A stretch of 64,000 nucleotides of DNA from SG8-4 sp964598225. GTDB lineage: Bacteria; Planctomycetota; Phycisphaerae; Sedimentisphaerales; Anaerobacaceae. The notes below the pieces were generated by a model. The model worked only from the letters and a program-made list of their open reading frames with translations, did no database searches and was not told the DNA's origin. Made by a program: the position numbers and the translations under genes. This document shows, in pieces, positions 17,096 to 27,070 of this stretch (position 1 is the stretch's first letter; each line of letters begins with the position of its first letter). The stretch lies in contig CAZRBG010000013.1 of assembly GCA_964598225.1 (NCBI GenBank), forward strand, positions 33,416-97,415. Direction: 5' to 3'.

Positions 17096-19873
17096 ATGAT
17101 GTGTAAAAAAGTATCCTATTTTGTTTGTCTTGCCCTCGTGTTTGCCCTGGTCGGCGCCAATGTAGTGCTGGGTGAAATCTGGGAGGGCGTAGTCAAAAGC
17201 ACAGACGATGCCGTCGAGGATCAACTCACCAGAGGTATGTATTCGAGCAGCAGCGATCTGGAGCTCCCGTATGACGGCGGTATACAGGTAATCGGCCTGC
17301 GTTTTTCGAGTGTAGGTGTGCCGGCGGGCGCCTCAATTGACAGCGCGTACATCGAATTCACCGTGGATGAGGTTGAAAACGATCTGGCCGTTAACCTCGT
17401 TATAGATGGTGAATTGAAAGTAAATCCCGCCAAATTTGGCAGCACCGGTTTTGACGTTGCCAACAGAGAAAGAACCAATGCTAAGGCATTCTGGTCGCCG
17501 GAACATTTCCCGACGATAGGCGGAAAGCATCAGTCCTCAGATATTTCCGATGTTATCGAGGAAATCGTCAACCAACCCGGCTGGTACAGCGGCGCCGACC
17601 TGGTGATAATCATCAGCGACAATCCGGACAATCCGTCTCTGGGCCTTCGGACTGTCGAGACCGGTAGGGGAGACGCTTCTTCGCCCAAATTGCATGTTGA
17701 ATGGTCGCTGGGAAATGCCCGCACTCCATCCCCGGCCAACGGGCAGACGGAAGTCTCCATAGACACAGACCTTAGCTGGCAACCAGGCGTATACGCGGTT
17801 GATAACAATCCCCACACGCTTTACTTTGGCGAGAACGCAGAAGAAGTCGAGAACGGCGCGGGCGGCATTACCCAGAGTGAATCCAGCTACGATCCGGGAC
17901 GGCTCAATTACGGTACGACATACTACTGGCGCGTCCGAGAGAAGAACGGCCCGCCGGACAATGGCTTCAACGAGGGTAACATCTGGAGTTTCAGAACCGA
18001 ATATTTCTCTTATCCTGTTGACGGCGATAATATAATCGCCAGTGCATCCAGCAAAGGCCAGGGCTCTTTTGGCCCTGAGAACACCGTCAACGGTTCGGGA
18101 CTGGATGAGAACGATCAGCACTCAACAGATCCAGTGGACATGTGGCTCAGCAGCAGTGAGCCTGACGGTGGAGCCTGGATACAGTACGAATTCGATAAGG
18201 TCTACAAACTGGACAAGATGTGGGTCTGGAACTCCAATCAGGTGTCTGAGGAAATCTTTGGCCTGGGATTGAAAGACGTTACCATTGAGTATTCGACCGA
18301 TGGAGCCGACTGGACAGTACTGGCCAATGCACCTGAATTTGCCAAAGCAACGGGATCGAGTGATTACGAATACAATACCACTGTTGACTTTGGCGGAGAG
18401 CCGACAAAATACGTTAAGCTTACTCCAAACAGCAATTGGAAAGACCTCCTGCCCCAGTATAGTCTCAGTGAAGTACGCTTTTTCTACGTTCCTGTCGGCG
18501 CGTCAGAACCGTCCCCGGAAGTCGGGGCCACTGACGTGGATGCCAGAGTAGACCTTGGCTGGCGACCAGGAAGAGAAGCAGTAACACATAATGTATATGT
18601 AAGTGCCGACGAACAGTCCGTAATTGATGGCACCGCGTCGATGACCAGTGTCAATGAGGCGATGTACGGTCCCGATGACCTGACTTTGAGCACGGGATAC
18701 TACTGGAAGGTCGTCGAGGTTAACGAGGCCGAGACCCCCGGCACTTGGGAAAGCGGTGTCTGGAACTTCACAGTAAGCGACGAGGTTATCGTGGACGATT
18801 TTGAGTCTTACAACGATATCGATCCGCCCTCACCGGAGAGTCACAGGATATTTGAGACCTGGATTGACGGTTTCCAGGTCCCGACAAACGGAGCGCTCGT
18901 TGGATATGATCCTCCTCAACCTTCTTATACAGAGCAATCGATCGTACGCGGCGGAAGGCAGTCCGTACCGCTGTTCTACAGCAACACCAACGGCGCAATA
19001 TCCTCGGAAATCAAGCGCACTTTTGAAACTCCACAGGATTGGACAAAGCACGGTGTAACGACACTGGTGGTATGGTTCCAGGGAACGGCCGGAAACACCG
19101 GTCAGATGTTCGCAAAGATCAACGGGACCAATATTCCGAACGATGGCTCGGCCGCTAACGTAAGAGTGCAGGGATGGCAGGCATGGAGTATCGATCTTGC
19201 ATCATCAGGTGCAAATCTCCAGAGTGTTAACAGCCTGAGCATGGGAATCGACGGCAATGCTGCCGCCGGTTTGGTGTATATCGATGATATCGAACTGGTT
19301 GCGACGGCTCCCGAGCCTGTTAATGAGTGGAGAATCATTGACGATAACGACGACGTCGAAGAGGCCGTTAACGGTGGCGGTATGGACATTGGCAGCAGTG
19401 ACCTCGAAATGCCCTATGAAGACGAGAATCAGGGTAATCCGCAAATAATAGGGCTGCGTTTCGTCGGTGTCCCGATTCCAAAGGGTGCAACCATTACAGA
19501 AGCGTGGGTGCGGTTGCAGGTCGATGAGACAAAAGGCGGCACAGAACCGGTCAATCTTATCATCGAGGGTGAGCTGAGCCCGAGCGCCGCTGGATTTGCA
19601 CCGGATACTCTGAATGTTTCCAACAGGCCCCGAACCGCGGCACAAGTAAAGTGGAGCGTGCCGAATTGGACCGCCGTGGGTGACCAGGGTCCCGACCAGA
19701 CAACTCCGAGCCTCATCTCCATCATCCAGGAGATAGTCAACCAGGATGGCTGGGCCGGCGGTTCGATAGTGTTGATCTTCAGAGACGATCCGGCCAATCC
19801 TTCTGCGGGTATTCGATGTGCCGAGGCCGGACAAGGGGACGATGCGGCTTTACTGCATATAAGCTATGAGTAA
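17096..19873 (+). CDS. Large secreted multidomain adhesin-like protein with discoidin domain
   Basis: Signal peptide (residues 1-26, VCLALVFALVGANVVLG). Then a beta-sandwich of the DNRLRE/choice-of-anchor type (about 27-205), a fibronectin III-like module (RTPSPANGQTEVSIDTDLSW), a discoidin/F5-8C domain (about 310-463; GSFGPENTVNG, AWIQYEFDKVYKLDKMWVWN), a second FN3-like module, a carbohydrate-binding-type sandwich (about 563-740, starting VDDFESYND), and a second copy of the first sandwich domain (about 745-925). The terminal domains share DLELPY/DLEMPY, IGLRF and EIVNQxGW. Probably exported through the envelope and bound to polysaccharide. No catalytic motif seen. The preceding pseudopilin is a likely export or assembly partner. 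Confidence 0.85.
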   Translation: MMCKKVSYFVCLALVFALVGANVVLGEIWEGVVKSTDDAVEDQLTRGMYSSSSDLELPYDGGIQVIGLRFSSVGVPAGASIDSAYIEFTVDEVENDLAVNLVIDGELKVNPAKFGSTGFDVANRERTNAKAFWSPEHFPTIGGKHQSSDISDVIEEIVNQPGWYSGADLVIIISDNPDNPSLGLRTVETGRGDASSPKLHVEWSLGNARTPSPANGQTEVSIDTDLSWQPGVYAVDNNPHTLYFGENAEEVENGAGGITQSESSYDPGRLNYGTTYYWRVREKNGPPDNGFNEGNIWSFRTEYFSYPVDGDNIIASASSKGQGSFGPENTVNGSGLDENDQHSTDPVDMWLSSSEPDGGAWIQYEFDKVYKLDKMWVWNSNQVSEEIFGLGLKDVTIEYSTDGADWTVLANAPEFAKATGSSDYEYNTTVDFGGEPTKYVKLTPNSNWKDLLPQYSLSEVRFFYVPVGASEPSPEVGATDVDARVDLGWRPGREAVTHNVYVSADEQSVIDGTASMTSVNEAMYGPDDLTLSTGYYWKVVEVNEAETPGTWESGVWNFTVSDEVIVDDFESYNDIDPPSPESHRIFETWIDGFQVPTNGALVGYDPPQPSYTEQSIVRGGRQSVPLFYSNTNGAISSEIKRTFETPQDWTKHGVTTLVVWFQGTAGNTGQMFAKINGTNIPNDGSAANVRVQGWQAWSIDLASSGANLQSVNSLSMGIDGNAAAGLVYIDDIELVATAPEPVNEWRIIDDNDDVEEAVNGGGMDIGSSDLEMPYEDENQGNPQIIGLRFVGVPIPKGATITEAWVRLQVDETKGGTEPVNLIIEGELSPSAAGFAPDTLNVSNRPRTAAQVKWSVPNWTAVGDQGPDQTTPSLISIIQEIVNQDGWAGGSIVLIFRDDPANPSAGIRCAEAGQGDDAALLHISYE

Positions 19874-19936
19874 TGTTGCGTAGGGAGCCGACCTAGCCGG
19901 GTAGAAACCAACTCGACCGCAGGCTGGAATTTACAC

Positions 19937-19997
19937 GGGGTCTGTATCTCCCTCAAGGGATGCCTTAGGCGGAGCACGTCGGTACAGACCCCCTTTT
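19937..19997 (+). terminator. Candidate intrinsic terminator
   Basis: GGGGTCTGTA (19937-19946) pairs perfectly with TACAGACCCC (19983-19992), followed by CTTTT. The loop contains a smaller hairpin (TCCCTCAAGGGA). It lies about 60 bases after the discoidin-protein stop codon and before the CheW-like gene. The loop is longer than usual and the T-run short, so termination may be partial. Confidence 0.55.
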
Positions 19998-20168
19998 CCT
20001 GATTCTCAGGATTCGCAATCCTCAGCAAAGACTATCAAAATCGCCGGAATCAGCTTAGAACCACGGAGCTTTAAATTAATATGCTTTTGATCGAATGCTC
20101 ACAAATTTCAAACAATCCTTCCGTAGAATTATATGTGTGCTTTGACATAAACAGAAAGGACAAGTTTG

Positions 20169-20699
20169 ATGGAAAAAATTCAAAATCTCTTGTTCATAGT
20201 GTATTTGCTGCGGCAACGTGAGCACCAACTGGATGTGTGCTACTACGGCTGTCGTGAAATCTTGATTCCAGACCACAAAACACCCACTCACATCAGAGGG
20301 ATTATAGAATTTGATGGAACGTTTGTCCCCGTGATAGATCCGGGAATATTTTTCGAGAGAAAAGCCACTGTCGTAACAAATTCAGCCTGTATCCTGGTCA
20401 TCGAACACATTCATGAATCCCGAACCCGGCGGACGGGGATCATCATTGAAGATATCGACGAGATCATGAATCTCGCGGCCGGAAGCTACGGCGGCGGGGC
20501 TTTAGTGCCTTCAACAGTCAATATGTCTTTTGTGACGAAGATGCTGGATAAAGCAGCTGCCAACGACCTTCTTTCGGACACTCACTTCGCATTTGATCTT
20601 TATGCAAGAGAAAAGCAGGCTGAAGCGGATTTTGCTCTTTTTCAAAAAATTGCCTCACTATTGATTAATAAACCACTTTCGGAACTTGCTAAGACTTGA
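20169..20699 (+). CDS. CheW-like domain protein
   Basis: About 176 residues. The segment LDVCYYGCREILIPDHKTPTHIRGIIEFDGTFVPVIDPG follows the CheW pattern in which a short strand-rich N-terminal half leads into a G-x-I-x-x-x-G-x-x-V-P-V-I-D motif (quoted across two pieces: HIRGIIEFDG and TFVPVIDPG). CheW domains couple receptors to histidine kinases in chemotaxis-type arrays. No cheA or receptor gene is nearby. The C-terminal 60 residues are helical and not conserved. A TTG one codon earlier is an alternative start. It precedes the first Pho-box-controlled gene of the cluster but its own upstream region lacks the repeat. Confidence 0.6.
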   Translation: MEKIQNLLFIVYLLRQREHQLDVCYYGCREILIPDHKTPTHIRGIIEFDGTFVPVIDPGIFFERKATVVTNSACILVIEHIHESRTRRTGIIIEDIDEIMNLAAGSYGGGALVPSTVNMSFVTKMLDKAAANDLLSDTHFAFDLYAREKQAEADFALFQKIASLLINKPLSELAKT

Positions 20700-20722
20700 G
20701 AAATTTTGAATGAAAAATGACA

Positions 20723-20775
20723 TTAATAGATTCTTAGTACTTTCTTAATTTTTTCCAAACATTGTTTTTGATAAT
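20723..20775 (+). promoter_or_regulatory. Pho-box-like promoter of the beta-helix gene
   Basis: Hexamers TTAATA (20723), TTAGTA (20734), TTAATT (20745) and a weak CAAACA (20756) keep an 11-bp period. TGATAAT (20769-20775) lies eight bases after the last one and is an extended -10. The transcript would have a leader of about 180 bases to the ATG at 20964, including an AAAGGAGGATG at about 20829 with no matching gene. Confidence 0.6.
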
Positions 20776-20963
20776 TGTGCGAGAAGATTTTGTTACCGTC
20801 ATTATCGAAAGTGGAACTTTTAACACGAAAGGAGGATGAATCAGAAAGAATTTCTTTACACGAAAGTCGTTAAATGCTAAAATTATCAGGGAGAATTGAT
20901 GAAAAGGGTCACATTATTTTTCTCCCCCAACAACTAACTTTCAACATTAAGGAGTACAGTCAA

Positions 20964-22421
20964 ATGAACAGATTCGCACTAATTGCCGCTATCGGCTTTG
21001 TTTCCGCCGGCGTAGCCGGTGCGGCCGATATCGATGTTACAGAGAACATAATTACATCACAACTGTGGACCAACGATAATGTCTATCACCTCAAGACCGT
21101 GATCTATGTTGAACCGGGCGCGAGTCTTACCATCCAGCCCGGAACCCTCGTTCGCGGCAACACGGAGAGCGCTCTGGTCGTGGCAAACGGCGCTCAAATC
21201 TTCGCTATGGGCACCGAGAACAGCCCGATCATTATGACCTCGGAACAGGATGACCTGACTACATGGCGGCCCTCCTGTGAAGAGTGGGGCAACCTGACCA
21301 TCATGGGCGACGCCCTGATCTCGGCCAACCTTGACGGCGACGGCACGGGACAGCCAGATGGCGCCGACACTGCCCAGATGGAAGGATTGATAGCACGGTT
21401 TGCCGGCGATACGCTTCCACTGTACGGCGGCGGAAACGATGACGACGACAGCGGTGTAGTCAGCTACGTCTCACTTCGCTACGGCGGTTTCGTGGTCAGT
21501 ATAGCCAACGAGCTTAACGGTATGTCGCTCGGCGGCGTCGGCCGCGGCACAGACATGCATCACATCGACATTATGAACAACGTCGATGACGGCATTGAAA
21601 TCTGGGGCGGCACGGTTAACATAAAGTACGTCTCGATCTGGAATATCGGCGACGACAGCTTTGACCTCGACCAGGGCTACCGCGGCAAGGCCCAGTTCGG
21701 CCTGATCGTGCAGGGTTACTGCGGCACCAACAAGCAGGGCTCCGGTATCGGCGACAACTGCTTCGAGATGGACGGCGCTGAAGACGCCGCCGCTCAGCCG
21801 TATGGAGCGGCTTTGATCTACAACTTCACCGCAATTGGCCAGCCTTTCGACGGCGACCAGGGAACAGAATGGCGCGACAACATGCGGGCCCATTTCCATA
21901 ACTGTGTCTTCATGGACATTGGCGGAACCATGATCAAAGACGGCGGAAACAGTGGAGACGGCGGCGGCTATGGTTCGGCCGGCGTTCCGACTTTGGCTGA
22001 AGTTTTCAATATGCCGTATGACGTATATCCTCAGAACACCGTTGGTGTCGATCCTAACGCCTTGTACCCCAACTTCACGTCGGGCAACTGGGCGCAGTTC
22101 TCGAACTGTGTGTTCTACAACCTGGCCGAGACGGATTCGCTGGATGAGTTTGGCGTTTTAGCCGAAGGTTCCGGCAATGCTATTGCCGAGGCGGATACCA
22201 TGCCGATTATGAGCATCACCCGTGAAGAGCCGGCGCTGGTAGCCGATAAGGTAATGGCCCGTGTGACCTCCCTGGATCCGCGTGCCGCCAACGATGCGGC
22301 CACCAGCGATGAAATCCTGGACGACGGATTCATCACAACGGCTCCTTATAAGGGCGCATTCCTCGACCACAACTGGCTGATCGGTTGGACCGCAGCACAC
22401 GCATTCGGCATGACGCAATAA
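20964..22421 (+). CDS. Secreted right-handed beta-helix protein of the TonB locus
   Basis: The ATG at 20964 is chosen over an earlier in-frame one because AAGGAG precedes it and a signal peptide follows (NRFALIAAIGFVSAGVAGAA). The mature protein starts with strands such as YHLKTVIYVEPGASLTIQPG and TLVRGNTESALVVANGAQI, the pattern of a right-handed parallel beta-helix, with aspartate- and glycine-rich turns that could bind calcium (GGGNDDDDSG, NNVDDGIEIWGG, GDDSFDLDQGYRG). It lacks an obvious catalytic motif. Its place just before a TonB-dependent receptor and behind a Pho-box-like promoter suggests a surface or periplasmic substrate-capture partner. Not recognised beyond fold. Confidence 0.75.
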   Translation: MNRFALIAAIGFVSAGVAGAADIDVTENIITSQLWTNDNVYHLKTVIYVEPGASLTIQPGTLVRGNTESALVVANGAQIFAMGTENSPIIMTSEQDDLTTWRPSCEEWGNLTIMGDALISANLDGDGTGQPDGADTAQMEGLIARFAGDTLPLYGGGNDDDDSGVVSYVSLRYGGFVVSIANELNGMSLGGVGRGTDMHHIDIMNNVDDGIEIWGGTVNIKYVSIWNIGDDSFDLDQGYRGKAQFGLIVQGYCGTNKQGSGIGDNCFEMDGAEDAAAQPYGAALIYNFTAIGQPFDGDQGTEWRDNMRAHFHNCVFMDIGGTMIKDGGNSGDGGGYGSAGVPTLAEVFNMPYDVYPQNTVGVDPNALYPNFTSGNWAQFSNCVFYNLAETDSLDEFGVLAEGSGNAIAEADTMPIMSITREEPALVADKVMARVTSLDPRAANDAATSDEILDDGFITTAPYKGAFLDHNWLIGWTAAHAFGMTQ

Positions 22422-22552
22422 GCCGGGGGCCTGATAAGATGGCGAGAATGCCCCATATGACTGGAATCACACATATGCTGATGGCAGCGCGATCTGACGT
22501 GCTGCCATCAGTTTTCTGCTTTCGGCAAACAAAAAAAGCTGTAGTTTACCTA

Positions 22553-22580
22553 TTTATACGAATTTAACACAATCCTAACA
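22553..22580 (+). promoter_or_regulatory. Pho-box-like repeats before the helical-repeat/TonB receptor genes
   Basis: TTAACA (22564) and CTAACA (22575) are 11 bp apart, with a weaker TTTATA (22553) in the same register. TATTTT at about 22595 may be the -10. The first gene behind it starts at 22674 and the receptor gene follows, so both are likely cotranscribed from here. Confidence 0.6.
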
Positions 22581-22673
22581 TGCTCATCCTTTCCTATTTT
22601 ACCAATTTGTGGTAAAATATTGAATACGTCTATTAGTAGTTGTTTTACGTTCGAACCTGATGGTGGGGACTGT

Positions 22674-23897
22674 ATGAAATATAAAAAGTGTATATTTGGT
22701 CTACTTCTGGCCGTTGGAGCATGCGGCTTCGCTGCTGCGATAGATTCGCGGAGCAAGAGCCAGGCAACGGCTTGTTCAGAAGAAACACAGCTTGAGCCGT
22801 ACAAGCTTGAGATGCTGGACCTGGCCTTTGAGGCGGCTTCGGCGATGCCTGTGCTCCCGCACATCAAGAACCGCTCGCGGGCGCAGGAAGAAGTGGTGGT
22901 AACCTGTCTTGAACTTGAACAACCGACCATAGCACTTAGGTATGTCGAGCATATCGACAACTGGCGGCGTGGTGCGGCCTATGCTGATGTGGGTTCCTAT
23001 CTTGCACAACACGGGACAATGAAAGAGAAAGTTAAACCTTACCTGGATAAAGCGGCTCAGGAAGCCGGGCGCACGGAGGGATGGCGCAAGGATCGAATAA
23101 GAGTCAAGATAGCCCGAGCATACACCTTTTTGCAACAGCATCAACAAGCTCAATCATTCACTGCCGACTTGGAGGAATCCGAAGCATCGGCAGCGGCAAG
23201 AGTCGAGGCGATGGTTTGCCCGAAAGATTCATTTGAACAGCAAATGAAGGATTTGGATGCTCTTGTTTCAGAAAAAAACTTCGACACGGCCAGAAATGCC
23301 CTTAGCGCATATTCCGAACTCTATGAGGGTTTCTATACAAATGACAAGCAACGGGAGCTTATCGAAGAAAAGATAAGGACCTCCTGGGAAATTATGCCGA
23401 TCTTCATCCGGATTAATTTGCTGATGGAGTTAGCGGATTCCTCTATTTCTCATTCTGAGCCGGCGAAAGCACTTGAGTTGATCGATGAGGCCGGCGAAAT
23501 GATGGGCTCGGCGAATTGGCAACTACGTTTTGAAATTCCGCTGAGGGCCGCACTATCCGGGCTCCGCTTTAGAGCCGGTGACGAAGATAAAGCAAGGACC
23601 GGGGTTGAACACGCTCTCAACAAGTTTGATAAGAATCGCAAGAAGGTTGTGAATATCTATCGGGCCGGGATACTTCGGTCCATCGCGGAAGCATATCAGG
23701 CGATGGGCGATACCGGGACCGCACGAAGTATTTACGAGCGTGCTCTCGAGGCCGGGATTGAGAATCCCAATTCCCGGCCGCGTGCAGAAGATTTAACTGC
23801 TACCTGCTGTTCCATGGCTCTCTATGCAGTTGAACCAAATGCCGAGTTGTGGAACCTGATTCGCAGGATTCACAGTAATTTAGGCGATCCCTGGTAG
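22674..23897 (+). CDS. Secreted helical-repeat (TPR-like) protein
   Basis: Signal peptide MKYKKCIFGLLLAVGACGFA; the start at 22674 has GGTGGGGA before it, whereas the earlier in-frame ATG gives an N-terminus unlike a signal. The rest is all-helical with TPR-like pairs (LNKFDKNRKK, LRSIAEAYQAMGDTGTARSI, YERALEAG). TPRs mediate protein contacts; here the partner may be the TonB receptor encoded 100 bases downstream. Specific function not recognised. Confidence 0.75.
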   Translation: MKYKKCIFGLLLAVGACGFAAAIDSRSKSQATACSEETQLEPYKLEMLDLAFEAASAMPVLPHIKNRSRAQEEVVVTCLELEQPTIALRYVEHIDNWRRGAAYADVGSYLAQHGTMKEKVKPYLDKAAQEAGRTEGWRKDRIRVKIARAYTFLQQHQQAQSFTADLEESEASAAARVEAMVCPKDSFEQQMKDLDALVSEKNFDTARNALSAYSELYEGFYTNDKQRELIEEKIRTSWEIMPIFIRINLLMELADSSISHSEPAKALELIDEAGEMMGSANWQLRFEIPLRAALSGLRFRAGDEDKARTGVEHALNKFDKNRKKVVNIYRAGILRSIAEAYQAMGDTGTARSIYERALEAGIENPNSRPRAEDLTATCCSMALYAVEPNAELWNLIRRIHSNLGDPW

Positions 23898-23997
23898 TTC
23901 TCGGAGTCTTGCTAAGAGCGTCTGAGTTTTGAAGGCTTGCAGGCAATGAGCCTTCAAATTGGTAAAGGGTGATGAATTTCATTGGAGTAGGCGAAGG

Positions 23998-26961
23998 GTG
24001 AAAAGACATGTCCCCAGTGAAGTCGGGGGATTCGTCGGATTTAATCCACGATCTGTCGCACTGATTTTAGCAGTGTTGCTCTGTGTAGCGTCCATTCTTT
24101 CAGCACAGCAGGTCGGCGGCATTCGCGGCACGGTATACGACAAAGATTTTGACGTACCGCTGGCCTCTGCTCAAGTGCTCATAGTCGAAACCGGCGAGAA
24201 AACCACAACCACCGACGAAGGCAATTACGTCTTCGGAGAAGTGGCCCCCGGTACCTATACACTGGCTTTTTCAAAAGAAGGATACACACGTCAGTTAATA
24301 TCCAACGTGACGGTCTCGGCTGGCCAAATGAACGATGTCAGCGCCTCGCTGGCCGGTGAATTCACGGAAATGGAAGAGTTCGTGGTGCAGGACCTGGCGC
24401 TGGGAGGCGGTACCGAGATACAACTGCTGCAATTGAGAGCGCAGGTTCCGTCGTTTCTGGATTCGATCGGCTCAGAGGTGATGAGTCAAGCAGGTGTAAG
24501 CGATGCCGCAAGTGCGCTGCGGTTGGTTTCCGGTGCAACAGTCGAGGATGGCAAATACGCTGTGGTCCGCGGCCTGCCCGACCGTTACGTCAGTTCCCAG
24601 TTGAACTCGGTGCGCCTGCCGACGGCCGATGTCGATAAGCGTGCCGTTCAGCTCGATCAGTTTCCCGCGGCCCTGGTTGAGAGCATACAGGTCAAGAAAA
24701 CGTTCACTCCCGACCAGCAGGGCGACGCCTCCGGCGGTGCGGTGAACGTGGTGCTCAAAGGAATTCCCCGAGAACGGGTTTTGAGGTTCAAGGGAACTGC
24801 GGAATACAACTCACAGGTGCGCGGGCGCGACGACTTCCTCACTTACCGCGGCGGAGGTCCCAACTTCCTGGGAATCGACGACGACAGGGATATTCCCGGC
24901 AATGGCATATTCGAGGGGCCGATGGGAACACATCGAGACGATGCGCCCCTCTTTCACTACAGCGGATCCGCCACCTTTGGCGACGTTTATGAATATGACA
25001 CTGGTCTTCGAATCGGCGCAATCGGAAGCACGTACTACAAACGAGAGCAGTCCTATTTTGAAGACGGAAAAAATGACATATACGAGGCGGTGCTTGAGAA
25101 CGGAACTTACGTCATGAAGCCATTTATTGCCGATGGCGATGTGACAAGCCTCTTCGATGTAACAGAGGGCGTCGATTCGGTGAAATGGGGCCTCATGGGA
25201 GCATTGGGCGCTGAATTCGACCGCCATGCTTTTACCCTGCTTTTCATGCGGACCCAGGTCGCCGAGGATGAGGCAAGTCTTCTGGAGGATACGCGAGGTA
25301 GAGCGATCTTCGGCACTGAAGACGATCCCGGTGCATTTCCTTTTCATCGCAATCAGACGCTGGAATATATCGAGCGCAGCCAGACCACGGTTCAACTTAA
25401 AGGGCGGCACACACTGCCCGCACCGGCGCTTGAATTTTGTTTCGCACGCACAGGAGACCTTGAGCCCGAGATCGACTGGACACTGGCTCACAGCGTCGCC
25501 AGGCTGGACAGCCCGGACAAACGAGTGTTCAGCTCCAAATGGCAGCCCGAACGGGTAGTACCGCTGCCACCTCCTCTTGATGACCTTGTGTTTCCACCGG
25601 TCTACACCGGCTTCGACCCCGGCGGCAGCGGAGAGAGCTTCGCTCAGCGTATCTGGAAAGACATTCGCGAAGACAGCGACCAGGTACAAGTCAACGGAAA
25701 ACTGCCGTTCGAGCAGTGGAGTGGAGAGGAAGGATATTTCCAGACAGGCCTGTTCAATGACCAGGTAGATCGTGAGTTCGATCAGGACAGCTTCATTTAC
25801 GACACCGGCGGTTCTTTCGAAGCACCGTGGGAGGTGCTTTGGACCGACTTCTTCGTCGGTCAGAATCCGGAAATTAACGATTCCGACGAAGATGTCGATT
25901 ATACCGGTAAGCAAAACATCTCCGCCTGGTACTACATGTTCGATCTGCCATTCACCGCCGATTTCAAATTCATCGGGGGCCAGCGGTTCGAATCCACAGA
26001 GCTTAACATCACAAATGAACCCGAGAGTACCAACGCAAGATACCTTCCCCCGGACGGAACCGGCTGGACCCGCTTCGGGCCGGAAGCTGACGTCGAGTTC
26101 TCCCAGGATGACATCCTTCCCTCGGTTGGTTTCGAATACACTCCTATAGAAAAAGTCAAGCTTCGAGCCTCATACAGCGAAACCGTGGCGCGTCAGACAT
26201 TCAAGGAATTATCTCCGGTGATGCAGTTTGAGTTTCTGGGCGCCGACATATTCGTCGGAAATCCGGAATTGACCATGAGTGCTCTGAAAAATTACGATCT
26301 GCGAATCGATTACGAGCCTTATACCGGTGGTCTTCTATCGGCTTCCTGGTTCCGTAAGGACATTACGAATCCTATAGAAGTTGTGCAGCGGTTCCAGGCT
26401 TCACTGTTCTATACGACTCCGGTTAATTACCCTGAGGGCTGGCTCGAAGGTTATGAACTGGAGGCCCGACAGGACCTTGGGCGGTTTTGGGACTCACTGG
26501 AAGGCTTTTCAGCCGGAGCTAACGCCACCATCATCAACTCGGAAGTTACGCTGCCGGCCGATGAGGCGGCCGATTTTGCTGCCATAGGCGTACCGATTCA
26601 AACCCGCGATATGACCAACGCGCCCGAGTTCCTGTACAACCTGAATCTCACCTATGAGAGTCCGGAATACGGCACACGGGTCGGCATTTTCTACACCGTC
26701 CGAGGCGATACTCTGGCCGAAGGCGGCGTCGCATTAGGCAGGGAATTCCTGCCGGATGTTTACGAGAAACAGTTCGGAACGCTCAACATAGGAGTAACCC
26801 AGCCGGTAGGAGAACATTGTAAGATCGCTTTCCAGGCCAAAAATATCACTAATCCCGAAATCCAGCGTGTCTATCGTTCCGATTTTGTTGAAGGTGATAC
26901 GGTCAAAACCTCCTTCAAAAGAGGCGTAGATCTTAACCTGAGTCTGATTTACGAGTTTTAG
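23998..26961 (+). CDS. TonB-dependent outer-membrane receptor with carboxypeptidase-regulatory domain
   Basis: After a signal-anchor-like stretch (VALILAVLLCVASILSAQQ) comes a carboxypeptidase regulatory-like sandwich (VGGIRGTVYDKDFDVPLASA to about residue 125 of the longer frame). Then a plug domain (SQAGVSDAASALRLVSGATV, YAVVRGLPDRYVSSQLNSVR, GDASGGAVNVVLKGIP) and a 22-strand-type barrel ending GVDLNLSLIYEF with the aromatic terminus recognised by BAM. The GTG at 23998 with GGAG upstream is preferred; a TTG at 23959 is the outer limit. It imports a large or scarce substrate across the outer membrane using energy from the TonB-ExbBD complex encoded next. Plug motifs resemble receptors of the family with RGLPxRY, often linked to carbohydrates or phosphorylated compounds; the substrate is not known. 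Confidence 0.92.
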   Translation: MKRHVPSEVGGFVGFNPRSVALILAVLLCVASILSAQQVGGIRGTVYDKDFDVPLASAQVLIVETGEKTTTTDEGNYVFGEVAPGTYTLAFSKEGYTRQLISNVTVSAGQMNDVSASLAGEFTEMEEFVVQDLALGGGTEIQLLQLRAQVPSFLDSIGSEVMSQAGVSDAASALRLVSGATVEDGKYAVVRGLPDRYVSSQLNSVRLPTADVDKRAVQLDQFPAALVESIQVKKTFTPDQQGDASGGAVNVVLKGIPRERVLRFKGTAEYNSQVRGRDDFLTYRGGGPNFLGIDDDRDIPGNGIFEGPMGTHRDDAPLFHYSGSATFGDVYEYDTGLRIGAIGSTYYKREQSYFEDGKNDIYEAVLENGTYVMKPFIADGDVTSLFDVTEGVDSVKWGLMGALGAEFDRHAFTLLFMRTQVAEDEASLLEDTRGRAIFGTEDDPGAFPFHRNQTLEYIERSQTTVQLKGRHTLPAPALEFCFARTGDLEPEIDWTLAHSVARLDSPDKRVFSSKWQPERVVPLPPPLDDLVFPPVYTGFDPGGSGESFAQRIWKDIREDSDQVQVNGKLPFEQWSGEEGYFQTGLFNDQVDREFDQDSFIYDTGGSFEAPWEVLWTDFFVGQNPEINDSDEDVDYTGKQNISAWYYMFDLPFTADFKFIGGQRFESTELNITNEPESTNARYLPPDGTGWTRFGPEADVEFSQDDILPSVGFEYTPIEKVKLRASYSETVARQTFKELSPVMQFEFLGADIFVGNPELTMSALKNYDLRIDYEPYTGGLLSASWFRKDITNPIEVVQRFQASLFYTTPVNYPEGWLEGYELEARQDLGRFWDSLEGFSAGANATIINSEVTLPADEAADFAAIGVPIQTRDMTNAPEFLYNLNLTYESPEYGTRVGIFYTVRGDTLAEGGVALGREFLPDVYEKQFGTLNIGVTQPVGEHCKIAFQAKNITNPEIQRVYRSDFVEGDTVKTSFKRGVDLNLSLIYEF

Positions 26962-27016
26962 AAGAGTCTTGTCCGCCGGCTTCTCTTTCTCCGATCGCTT
27001 GAGCATTCACCCTTAA

Positions 27017-27070
27017 TTAATTCAATTTTAGCCATCTCTTAATAAAGCTCTAACATGATATCAGTAGTAT
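27017..27070 (+). promoter_or_regulatory. Pho-box-like promoter of the TonB operon
   Basis: TTAATT (27017), TTAGCC (27028), TTAATA (27039) and CTAACA (27050) are spaced at 11 bp. TAGTAT (27065-27070) is ten bases beyond the last repeat, as expected for a -10 in promoters where the Pho box replaces the -35. The downstream genes to about 33.3 kb run in one direction with little space between them, so this promoter may drive the whole energizing operon. Confidence 0.65.
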
